Below, in pieces: positions 1-7,377 of a stretch of 14,412 bases of DNA. The position numbers and the translations under genes were made by a program. Numbering within the stretch: the first letter of the stretch is position 1; each line of letters opens with the position of its first letter. The notes under the pieces are model-generated. The model was not told the DNA's origin. It made no database searches and saw only the letters and a program-made list of their open reading frames with translations. The stretch covers positions 1-14,412 of the forward strand of contig CAIWDQ010000518.1 of assembly GCA_903911455.1 (NCBI GenBank), read 5' to 3'. Source of the DNA: an uncultured bacterium (GTDB lineage: Bacteria > Bacteroidota > Bacteroidia > Bacteroidales > JACABE01).

Positions 1-237
1 AATGGGGATAAAATTAAATTTATTAAAAGAATGCCTATAAAAAGTGCTTTAACTAAAAATGGGGAATTAAAAACTTTTAATGAAAAACATTCTCCAATTT
101 ATTATGAAGGAACATTTACTAATGATAGGAAATCAATTAAAGGTACATGGAAAATTAAATTTCAACTATCTATGATTGGGTTTTTAGTATTATTTTTGCC
201 TACAAATGGCAATTGGCAAATGGATTTAGTTGAATAG
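1..237 (+). CDS. C-terminal part of an unidentified protein (5' end outside window)
   Basis: The reading frame is open from the first base of the window and ends at TAG 235-237, giving 78 visible codons. An ATG at 31 is available, but because the frame runs on upstream without a stop, a truncated longer gene is more likely than a 68-residue protein. The visible part is Lys-rich and has the pattern Y-Y-E-G-T-F-x-N-D-x-K-S-I-K-G-T-W-K-I, followed by a hydrophobic stretch (SMIGFLVLFL) and a terminal G-N-W-x-M. Alternating G-x-F and G-x-W strands of this sort suggest the end of a small beta-sheet domain. I do not recognise the family and assign no function. The next gene on the same strand starts 55 bases downstream. 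Confidence 0.45.
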   Translation, partial: NGDKIKFIKRMPIKSALTKNGELKTFNEKHSPIYYEGTFTNDRKSIKGTWKIKFQLSMIGFLVLFLPTNGNWQMDLVE

Positions 238-292
238 AGAATCTAATTATTCTAATTCATTCCAGTAAAATTATGTTTTAATCAATAAAAGA

Positions 293-2119
293 ATGAAAGA
301 CTATAAACTTAAGATAACATTAATAGGTATAATACTTTTTATTATTATCAACAACATAATATTTTATCCTAATAATATACTTTGCTGGGATGTGTTTGGT
401 TATTACCTCTATCTGCCTCTTAAGTTTATTTATCATGATCTGGGAATAAAACACTTTGATACCATCAATTCTATTTTAGATAAATATCATAGTACGAGTT
501 GTTTTTATCAGGGTAGACTTACCAACGAAGGAATTTATGTAATGAAATATACAATGGGCTTGTCCATCTTTTATGCACCCTTCTTTTTTATCGGACATAT
601 TTGGGCCTTATTGTCTAATTATCCAGCTGATGGCTTCTCAATTCCTTATCAATATTCAATATTAGCAGGAGGTGTAATCTATTCAATATTAGCAATTATA
701 ATATTAGCTAAAGTGTTAAGGAATTTCTTTACCGAAAGGGTTACAATCATTACTTTGTTAGTAATAGTTTTAGCTACTAACTATATAGTACATATTACCT
801 TATACGGACAAAATGCAAACTCTCATAATTATTTATTCTTTACTTACTCAGTAATATTATGGCTCACCATACAATGGCACAAATCTCATAAAACAAAACA
901 CATAATCTTATTAGCAATAGCTTGTGGTTTAAGCATATTAAGTCGCCCATCAGAGATTGTTTGTCTATTAATCCCATTGTTATGGGGAGTGAGCAGCAAA
1001 GCAACTTTAATTGATAAAATTAAGTTAATGCTTCAATTAAAAAAGCAGATAATTATTTTTGCAATAACCTTAACAACAATAGGTTTGTTTCAGGTAATAT
1101 ACTGGAAAATATATAACGGCACTTTTTATTATAATGGATATGGTGGTAATCCCGGCGAAGGCTTTGAATTTCTTCATCCTTATATTTTAGAAGTTCTTTT
1201 TAGTTTTAGAAAAGGCTGGTTGTTATACACACCTATAATGGGTCTGGCTATCATTGGTTTTTATTTTACATATAAAAGAAATGTTACGATATTCTATGCT
1301 TTGTTTGTTTATTTTTTAATTAATCTTTATGTAGTTTCAAGTTGGTCGTGCTGGTGGTATGCAGCCTGTTACAGCCAAAGAGCATTGATTCCTTCATATC
1401 CAATTATGGCAATATGTTTTGGATATTTTTTAACATGGCTTAGTGCTAAAAAGAGTACCTTTAAGTTTGCCGGTTATACATTAATAGCCTTGTTGCTTTT
1501 ATTAAATATATTCCAAACAATGCAGTATCATTATGGTACATTCGAAATTGACAGGATGACTAAAGAGTATTACTTTGCTGTATTTGGGAAATTACATTCA
1601 AAACCAAGTGATAAAAAGCTTTTGTTAATTGATCGTGGTTTTGGTGGACCCGAACATTTGGCTAACAAAGAAGATTATACCTATCATTTTCTAACTAAAA
1701 TAGATTATGAAAATACAACTAAGAAAGACGCTACAGTAGCTAATTCAGGACATTATTCATTTAAAATGGATAGCACAACAACATATTCGCCTTTTATTGA
1801 GTGTCCTTATAAGGATATGACAAAGAAAGATCACCTATGGATAATAGTTACGGCATATGTGTATCCAACAATGGATGTTGTTAAAAATCCGTTTAATCTT
1901 ACCGTTTGTTTTGTGTATAATAACAGTAATTATAAGTATAATACATTTAATTCGGATAAGATGAATCTTGAGCTTAACAAATGGAATAAGATTACTTTTG
2001 AATATCTTACACCCGAAATCAGAACCAAATCAGACAAACTAAGAGTATTTTTTGAGCATAAAGGTAACGAAACTTTCTACATTGATGATGTGCAAGTTGA
2101 CTATTATGAAAAGAAATAG
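293..2119 (+). CDS. GT-C-like polytopic membrane glycosyltransferase with C-terminal jelly-roll-like domain
   Basis: This 608-residue protein has many hydrophobic segments from about residue 8 to 408, then a soluble tail. The first periplasmic loop carries an acidic residue (C-W-D-V-F, Asp33) followed by YLPLKFIYHD. The placement resembles the loop-1 acidic residue of GT-C (GT39/PMT/ArnT-like) enzymes, which move sugars from polyprenyl-phosphate donors. Further motifs are MKYTMGLS near 84-91, ADGFSIPYQ near 112-120, SRPSE 217-221, SFRKGWLLYTP 304-314 and WSCWWY 351-356. The last ~140 residues contain NSGHYSF, alternating beta-like strands and a terminal FYIDDVQV, typical of carbohydrate-binding jelly-roll modules. 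The membrane part closely matches the minus-strand protein at 2129-3523, which lacks the tail. The ATG at 293 is the first in frame before the first membrane segment. Donor and acceptor cannot be deduced. The GT-C assignment is an inference from topology and motifs. Confidence 0.7.
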   Translation: MKDYKLKITLIGIILFIIINNIIFYPNNILCWDVFGYYLYLPLKFIYHDLGIKHFDTINSILDKYHSTSCFYQGRLTNEGIYVMKYTMGLSIFYAPFFFIGHIWALLSNYPADGFSIPYQYSILAGGVIYSILAIIILAKVLRNFFTERVTIITLLVIVLATNYIVHITLYGQNANSHNYLFFTYSVILWLTIQWHKSHKTKHIILLAIACGLSILSRPSEIVCLLIPLLWGVSSKATLIDKIKLMLQLKKQIIIFAITLTTIGLFQVIYWKIYNGTFYYNGYGGNPGEGFEFLHPYILEVLFSFRKGWLLYTPIMGLAIIGFYFTYKRNVTIFYALFVYFLINLYVVSSWSCWWYAACYSQRALIPSYPIMAICFGYFLTWLSAKKSTFKFAGYTLIALLLLLNIFQTMQYHYGTFEIDRMTKEYYFAVFGKLHSKPSDKKLLLIDRGFGGPEHLANKEDYTYHFLTKIDYENTTKKDATVANSGHYSFKMDSTTTYSPFIECPYKDMTKKDHLWIIVTAYVYPTMDVVKNPFNLTVCFVYNNSNYKYNTFNSDKMNLELNKWNKITFEYLTPEIRTKSDKLRVFFEHKGNETFYIDDVQVDYYEKK

Positions 2120-2128
2120 GGAATGGAT

Positions 2129-3523
2129 TTATTCTTTCTCATGTCCTTTCATAGCACCCTCAACATCGGGCACTTCTAATAACTTATCTAATTCACGAGC
2201 ATATCTGTAATGTAAAAATATTTCCCAGTATTGAGCTTTAGACATACTATCCCAGTGCATCATAGCTTTGCGGTATTGCAAACTCTGAAACTGGTTTAAA
2301 TAAGTAATGAAGATGAATACTATTGTTATACTTATTTTTACTATCCAATACTTACTCTTTATAATTACAGTTATAAAAGCAGCCAGTGGTAATGATAGTA
2401 TTGCATAAGATTCAACTAAGGTACGCATACCGAAACTACCGCCATACCACCAACACCACCACGAAAAGATAATGTAGATATTTACAGGCATGAACACTAA
2501 AATTGCAATGTAAAAGTCTTTGATGTATTTTTTAGCATAAAACATTCCCCATACAAAAAACAAAGCTAAAGGAGTGTAAACGAACCATCCTTTGCGATAA
2601 CTGAATAACCCTTTTATGATGTGAGGGTGTTTAAAAAAGAAACCTTCATTATTATATGAATAATAAAAATACTGCCCTGTAATCATTTTCCAATATACGA
2701 TTTGAGGAGTCCATATTAATAGTATACATATTATTATTATAAGCAGGTATTTTATGTTTTCTTTTATAAATAAGAACTTGGCTTTTAAAGTTTCTATATT
2801 ATAAACATTATACATCAAAGGTATAAGTATTATAATAGAGTTAGATGGTCGGATCAAAGAAATTAAACCTGTAACTAATCCATAAGTTATACTTGTTTTT
2901 AAATCAGGTTTCTTAAAGAATTTAATGGTAAGATAAAGGAAAACAGAAAACAAAGCAAAGTTATAGGAGTGCGACATTGTAGGCTCATTGGTAGTATAAT
3001 TCCATAGATTAGTCGCAAGTACAATCAAAATTAATGTTAAAGACGTTACCACTTCCGTGAAATAATTAAGCAATACCTTTCGGAGATAAAGCAATCCGAT
3101 AAATAAATAAAAGATGCTTCCAAAACACAAAGCTACCTGATAAGGTAATGAAAATCCATCAGCTTTAAAGTTTCCAAGACTGCCAAATATTAAAGTGTAA
3201 ATATGTCCGAGATAGTAAAATGGGACATAAAGGAATGACAAACCCATAGTCATCTTCATTATCTTACCACCATTTGGGGTAGTTTGATAAAAGAATTTAT
3301 CCCAATACGCATCAGGTTTAATATCAATAAACTTTAACGAAGGGTCATGATAAATCAAAGTAGCAGGAATATATCCGTAATAGCATCTGGTATCGGACGA
3401 AATAATACTTGTAGGTTTCCAAGGTCTTACAATGTTTAAATAAACAAACACTATGCTTGCTAAGATAATTACTATCTTTTTAGAATTTGATAATAGCTTT
3501 ATGTTATTAATTGAAAACTTCAT
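2129..3523 (-). CDS. GT-C-like polytopic membrane glycosyltransferase, paralogue of the 293-2119 protein
   Basis: The protein has 464 residues with hydrophobic segments along most of its length. It shares an ordered set of motifs with the convergent 608-residue protein: Asp44 (S-S-D-T-R) then ATLIYHD, MKMTMGLS 89-95, GH near 106, ADGFSLPYQ 121-129, IRPS 224-227, YWKM, a segment ending in HPHI, SYRKGWFVYTP 308-318, SWWCWWY 354-360, and FQSLQY before a charged tail. It ends about 30 residues after that point, where its paralogue continues into a jelly-roll-like domain. It is the last gene of the minus-strand run; its ATG is 3 bases beyond the stop of the preceding gene, implying translational coupling. 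By analogy with GT-C families it probably transfers a sugar from a lipid carrier on the outer face of the inner membrane. The acceptor is unknown. Confidence 0.7.
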   Translation of the reverse strand: MKFSINNIKLLSNSKKIVIILASIVFVYLNIVRPWKPTSIISSDTRCYYGYIPATLIYHDPSLKFIDIKPDAYWDKFFYQTTPNGGKIMKMTMGLSFLYVPFYYLGHIYTLIFGSLGNFKADGFSLPYQVALCFGSIFYLFIGLLYLRKVLLNYFTEVVTSLTLILIVLATNLWNYTTNEPTMSHSYNFALFSVFLYLTIKFFKKPDLKTSITYGLVTGLISLIRPSNSIIILIPLMYNVYNIETLKAKFLFIKENIKYLLIIIICILLIWTPQIVYWKMITGQYFYYSYNNEGFFFKHPHIIKGLFSYRKGWFVYTPLALFFVWGMFYAKKYIKDFYIAILVFMPVNIYIIFSWWCWWYGGSFGMRTLVESYAILSLPLAAFITVIIKSKYWIVKISITIVFIFITYLNQFQSLQYRKAMMHWDSMSKAQYWEIFLHYRYARELDKLLEVPDVEGAMKGHEKE

Positions 3524-3526
3524 AAA

Positions 3527-4975
3527 TTAATTTCTTTGAAAGATATAAATCTCATAATTATAACCTCCTAGTATCGTAAAAGATTTTTCGGGTTTAAACA
3601 CTTTCAAAATAGTAAAGTTTTTATTATTTGATAAATTAACTAAAGGTAAATTGCCTTCATTAGGCGAATAATGTGCATCCCAAAGTATAAGATCCCCTTT
3701 ATTAGTCCCAATTTCAGGATTGCTTAGATTCTTAACAAAGCATTCAACTTTAACGTTATAATAGGGATTAATATCTAATACAATTGGGAAGAATGGATCC
3801 CAATAAAAGATCTTATTTGTATCAAGATTATTATTCTTAATCCATTTAGCTGCATCTTTTACAACAACATCAGTGCCTATCAGATGAACTGGCATTGGGT
3901 ATATGTTTTTAGTATTACGTATTAAGAAGACTACAAATAATACTGAAATAAAATATATTATTATTTTATGAATACTAAAATAACGTATAATGAAATTAAA
4001 ACCATATAAACTAATTATTGCAGCTAAAGGAGTTATTGCAGCCATAAATCTAGTGTCACCATAAACTGACATCCAGCCTTTCCACCATAATATGCTATGT
4101 AATGAAAAGTAAGTAGCGATAATACTTATTATAAGTAGTATGATTTGAATATTATTATCAATAAGATTAGTTTTAATCTTGTTTTTAAAGACTAAAATAT
4201 ATATGAATGAAATAAATCCAATTATAAATAAGATTTTTAAAGGGGATCCAATTGTTATTCTAAGATTCGTAAAATAGAAATTCCACTCGCCATGTCCATA
4301 TATTGAATTCCCTCCTGGTTTGTAAGGATTCTGATTAATAAGCCACCAGAAATCATGATAGTAAAATAAACCACAAATGCTATATATTATAAAGGCTGAT
4401 AATAAAAATGGAATTGATTTATATTGTTTTCTTATTGAATAAAGAAAAATAAATAACACCCATATAGCAATGCCTTCGTTCCTGATAATAGGTAAAAATG
4501 AAAGTATTATTGCCGATACAATATACTTGTTGTTTACTATAAAATAAATTGAAAGAATAATAATAAAGCTAAAGAAGATCTCTGTCATACCTGTAAACAT
4601 CAACATGTAATAAACAGGGGAGAAGCAAACAAAAAGCATAACAAGCCATGAGTTTTCAAACTTAAGTTTCTTACATATTAAATAAGAAAATAAAGCAGTT
4701 AATATCCCTGTACAGATATTAAATAATTTAAATCCATTATATCCAAACTGCGCAAAAGGTGAGGCTACTGCAATATAAATTGGTTTGCCCCAATGATTAA
4801 AAAAGTTAATAGGATACTGAAATGCATATCTTGCTAAAGTGTATCTAACGTAAGTATCACCTCCAATATACGAACCATCAGATAAGTATGACAAAATAGT
4901 AAAAGCAGCAAATAGCAAAAATAATAGTATAACTATAAAGAGAGTGGAAACATTATTGTAAAGCCATTTCTTCAT
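3527..4975 (-). CDS. Polytopic membrane protein, probable GT-C mannosyltransferase-like enzyme
   Basis: The 482-residue protein has an N-terminal membrane anchor (about 10-32), a loop with acidic Asp40 (I-G-G-D-T-Y-V-R), then K-P-I-Y-I-A-V-A-S-P-F, FTGMTEI 127-133, L-P-I-I-R-N-E-G 161-168 and GDTRFMAAITPLAA 306-319 between hydrophobic segments. An acidic loop-1 residue, a G-(M)-T-E segment and an R-N-E-G-type motif occur in GT-C glycosyltransferases of the PMT/PIG-M-like type. The C-terminal ~130 residues after the last membrane segment form a small soluble domain. It is not an obvious paralogue of the proteins on either side. It lies 10 bases after the preceding stop and 3 bases before the next start, within the same run. 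The enzyme class is an inference, and the substrate is unknown. Confidence 0.6.
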   Translation of the reverse strand: MKKWLYNNVSTLFIVILLFLLFAAFTILSYLSDGSYIGGDTYVRYTLARYAFQYPINFFNHWGKPIYIAVASPFAQFGYNGFKLFNICTGILTALFSYLICKKLKFENSWLVMLFVCFSPVYYMLMFTGMTEIFFSFIIILSIYFIVNNKYIVSAIILSFLPIIRNEGIAIWVLFIFLYSIRKQYKSIPFLLSAFIIYSICGLFYYHDFWWLINQNPYKPGGNSIYGHGEWNFYFTNLRITIGSPLKILFIIGFISFIYILVFKNKIKTNLIDNNIQIILLIISIIATYFSLHSILWWKGWMSVYGDTRFMAAITPLAAIISLYGFNFIIRYFSIHKIIIYFISVLFVVFLIRNTKNIYPMPVHLIGTDVVVKDAAKWIKNNNLDTNKIFYWDPFFPIVLDINPYYNVKVECFVKNLSNPEIGTNKGDLILWDAHYSPNEGNLPLVNLSNNKNFTILKVFKPEKSFTILGGYNYEIYIFQRN

Positions 4976-4985
4976 TTTAATAAAA

Positions 4986-6617
4986 TTAGTTTGAGTACTT
5001 TCTTAATTTATATAATTTAACAAACCCATTGGATGATTTGTATTCCAGATTATAATCAAATTCTAATACTTTACTTATTTCAGATTCTAAACCTGAACTA
5101 TTTAAAGGATATACACCATAGATAAGGATGTAATCAGAATTAGATTGTATGAAATTATTTAAATTGATTATAGAAGGCTTTAGGTTGTCGTTAGAAGTTT
5201 CAAGGAAAAATTTATACTTTTTAAAAGAGTTTTCTTTCCACAAAATAGGGAAGTTACCCATATACGCTTCATAATTATCACTTAAAATTACACCTTTCCC
5301 GAAACCAGCGTAATTAGAAAGATGATCCTGCATCCAGTTGCCTGTTTTATTAACACATAATACTGTAGAGTTGTCCTTTATAATTTTATTGCATTCAAAA
5401 ATCTCTTCAGCACATTTATTTAAAGGTTTCATCACTTTAGTATGATAATCCATTAACTTAAAATGAATACAAAACATAAGTATTAAAGTTGAAATAAGTA
5501 TGTATTTATTTACTTTAAAAAAAGAAAAGAAAACAATTATAAAAAAGAAGAACATTAAAATAATACGAGATGAAACATAAGCTCCTTGCGCCATTTGATC
5601 TGGAAGAAAGAAATATAGGAAAAGAAGTATTGAGCTTATAATTATGATTGGAATACTCTTTTTAAACGAAAAAAATGTTTCTTTTCTATTCTTCTTGTTA
5701 ATGAAATTAAAAATTATAGATAGCCCAAAAACAATAAATACAAAGAATAAGTAATAAGTAAATCTGTACTCATAATTTTCATTAAGAGATATTAAAACCC
5801 TTATCTTAGCTATCCATTTAATTAATTCAAAAAAATGATTTCGTAATAAAACAGTTGGAGCTTGAATCAATAAATAATGTAAACTAAGAATTATAACTGG
5901 TAGTAGTGAGATGGAAGTAAAAATTATATGTTTTATATTACTATTATAACTTAAAGCTTTGTTGATTAAATAAGCCTGAATTGTATTATATAATAAAAGA
6001 ATGTATAATGAAACCATCCAGATAACTAATAAAAAAGGATTAGATAAATAAATTAGAAACGAAAATATAAATAGGGTTAAGTATTTTGTGAAACTATTTT
6101 TATTTAGATTTTTGTAAAAGTATCCTAATCCTCCAAAGAAGATACTTAATCCAATAATGAAATTAAAAAATCCTAAGAAAAAGAAAAATGAAAAAGTAAA
6201 AGGTAATACAAAGTACGAATATATTTTGTTTGTGTTTAAACTTGATGAAAAGTATCTGAAAGCAATGGGTAATGATATAAGATACACTATAAGTAATGAT
6301 TTCTCTAATGCCCAAAGTGGCATGAATTTTAAGAAGAATAATATAATGTAGTGGCTAATACAATTTGGAACTATATATGAATTAAATTTAAAAAATGAAT
6401 TACTTAAAGATGTTTGATTATTTATTAATTCATCAATAATTTTAGCATTATATAAGTGAGATGCTCCATCTAAAGTTGCGAAAAAACTATTAGAAATTAT
6501 TGGATAAAGATTAATGACGACGATAAATAAAAAGAAAAATCTATTCTCAAGAATAGAAATAATTAAATCAACTAAACTATCTGAAACATCTTTAATTCTT
6601 TTTATTGATTGATCCAT
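4986..6617 (-). CDS. Polytopic membrane protein, possible GT-C-type glycosyltransferase
   Basis: I place the start at the ATG at 6617, giving 543 residues. The longer frame from 6695 would overlap the end of the upstream glycosyltransferase gene by 68 bases, and its extra 26 residues look like out-of-frame translation of that gene; 6617 leaves a 10-base spacer like its neighbours. After an N-terminal membrane segment there is a loop with F-F-A-T-L-D-G-A-S-H-L-Y-N-A (Asp50), a position and style matching the acidic first-loop residue of GT-C enzymes. Many Phe/Leu/Ile-rich segments follow, then a soluble C-terminal region of roughly 140 residues. The DNA is very AT-rich with a strong bias to Phe, Ile, Asn and Lys. 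Context beside a lipid-sugar synthase supports a glycosylation role, but no defining motif confirms the enzyme class. Confidence 0.6.
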   Translation of the reverse strand: MDQSIKRIKDVSDSLVDLIISILENRFFFLFIVVINLYPIISNSFFATLDGASHLYNAKIIDELINNQTSLSNSFFKFNSYIVPNCISHYIILFFLKFMPLWALEKSLLIVYLISLPIAFRYFSSSLNTNKIYSYFVLPFTFSFFFFLGFFNFIIGLSIFFGGLGYFYKNLNKNSFTKYLTLFIFSFLIYLSNPFLLVIWMVSLYILLLYNTIQAYLINKALSYNSNIKHIIFTSISLLPVIILSLHYLLIQAPTVLLRNHFFELIKWIAKIRVLISLNENYEYRFTYYLFFVFIVFGLSIIFNFINKKNRKETFFSFKKSIPIIIISSILLFLYFFLPDQMAQGAYVSSRIILMFFFFIIVFFSFFKVNKYILISTLILMFCIHFKLMDYHTKVMKPLNKCAEEIFECNKIIKDNSTVLCVNKTGNWMQDHLSNYAGFGKGVILSDNYEAYMGNFPILWKENSFKKYKFFLETSNDNLKPSIINLNNFIQSNSDYILIYGVYPLNSSGLESEISKVLEFDYNLEYKSSNGFVKLYKLRKYSN

Positions 6618-6627
6618 CTTGTTCAAC

Positions 6628-7365
6628 TTACATCTTTCTGAACTTTCTATCCAGTATATTATATTTAAGGATTGACCAAATAGCTCGGAAGCCATCTTTT
6701 GCTCCTATCTTTTTACCTTCTTCATATGTTCTTCCATAATATGAAATACCAACTTCATATATACGAATAAGAGGGAAACGAGATATCTTTGCAGTAACTT
6801 CCGGTTCAAACCCAAAACGATTTTCTTTAAAATATATCTGCTTAATAAACTCAGAACGGAAAAGCTTATAACATGTTTCCATATCAGTTAAGTTAAGATT
6901 AGTAAGCATGTTTGAAAGAAAAGTAAGGAAGCGATTACCGATAGTATGCCAGAAGAATAATATACGATGAGGTTTTCCACCCATAAATCTAGAACCATAA
7001 ACTACATCTGCAAAATCATCAATAATAGGTTTTAAAAGAACATTATATTCTGCAGGATCATATTCCAGGTCAGCATCCTGAACAATAATATAATCACCAG
7101 TTGCAAGTTCTATTCCTTTATGTATTGCAGCACCTTTTCCATGGTTAATACTTTGGTTAAACAATCTGATATCAATTTCAGAATGAGCATTAATATATTC
7201 TTCAATCTTCTCTTTAGTATTGTCCTTAGAGCAATCATTAATTATGATGATTTCTTTTTTAATGTTGCTTATAAGTTCAACAGCTAAAACTTTATCTAAA
7301 ATAAGATGAATTGTTCTAGCTTCGTTATAAGCAGGAATAAGGATAGATAATGTTTTTGGTTCCAT
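6628..7365 (-). CDS. Family 2 glycosyltransferase, polyprenyl-phosphate sugar synthase (DPM1-like)
   Basis: This 245-residue protein has a complete GT-A fold signature: S-I-L-I-P-A-Y-N-E 7-15, I-I-I-N-D-C-S-K-D-N-T 40-50, H-G-K-G-A-A 75-80, the acidic metal/nucleotide-sugar motif Q-D-A-D-L-E-Y-D-P 96-104, G-S-R-F 124-127, D-M-E-T-C-Y-K 161-167 and G-F-E-P-E-V 185-190. These fit dolichyl-/polyprenyl-phosphate mannose or glucose synthases, which move a hexose from a nucleotide sugar to polyprenyl phosphate on the cytoplasmic face. There is no C-terminal membrane anchor, so it is a short, DPM1-like form. The three genes after it encode GT-C-like membrane proteins, which as a class use such lipid-linked sugars, so it is probably their donor-making enzyme. 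The sugar cannot be told from sequence. The ATG at 7365 lies 12 bases after the murF-alr stop. Confidence 0.88.
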   Translation of the reverse strand: MEPKTLSILIPAYNEARTIHLILDKVLAVELISNIKKEIIIINDCSKDNTKEKIEEYINAHSEIDIRLFNQSINHGKGAAIHKGIELATGDYIIVQDADLEYDPAEYNVLLKPIIDDFADVVYGSRFMGGKPHRILFFWHTIGNRFLTFLSNMLTNLNLTDMETCYKLFRSEFIKQIYFKENRFGFEPEVTAKISRFPLIRIYEVGISYYGRTYEEGKKIGAKDGFRAIWSILKYNILDRKFRKM

Positions 7366-7377
7366 ATTAATTAGTTT

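Noticed and set aside
238..253. Hairpin AGAAT/ATTCT after the first gene as a terminator
   Set aside because: The stem is only five pairs, AT-rich, and is not followed by a T-run.
2120..2128. Bidirectional terminator between the two convergent genes
   Set aside because: The nine-base gap and adjacent coding ends contain no clear hairpin with T-tracts.
6157..6351. Short Lys-rich frame on the + strand
   Set aside because: It is antisense to the Phe/Leu/Ile-rich membrane gene at 4986-6617; Lys/Asn richness is the mirror of that composition.
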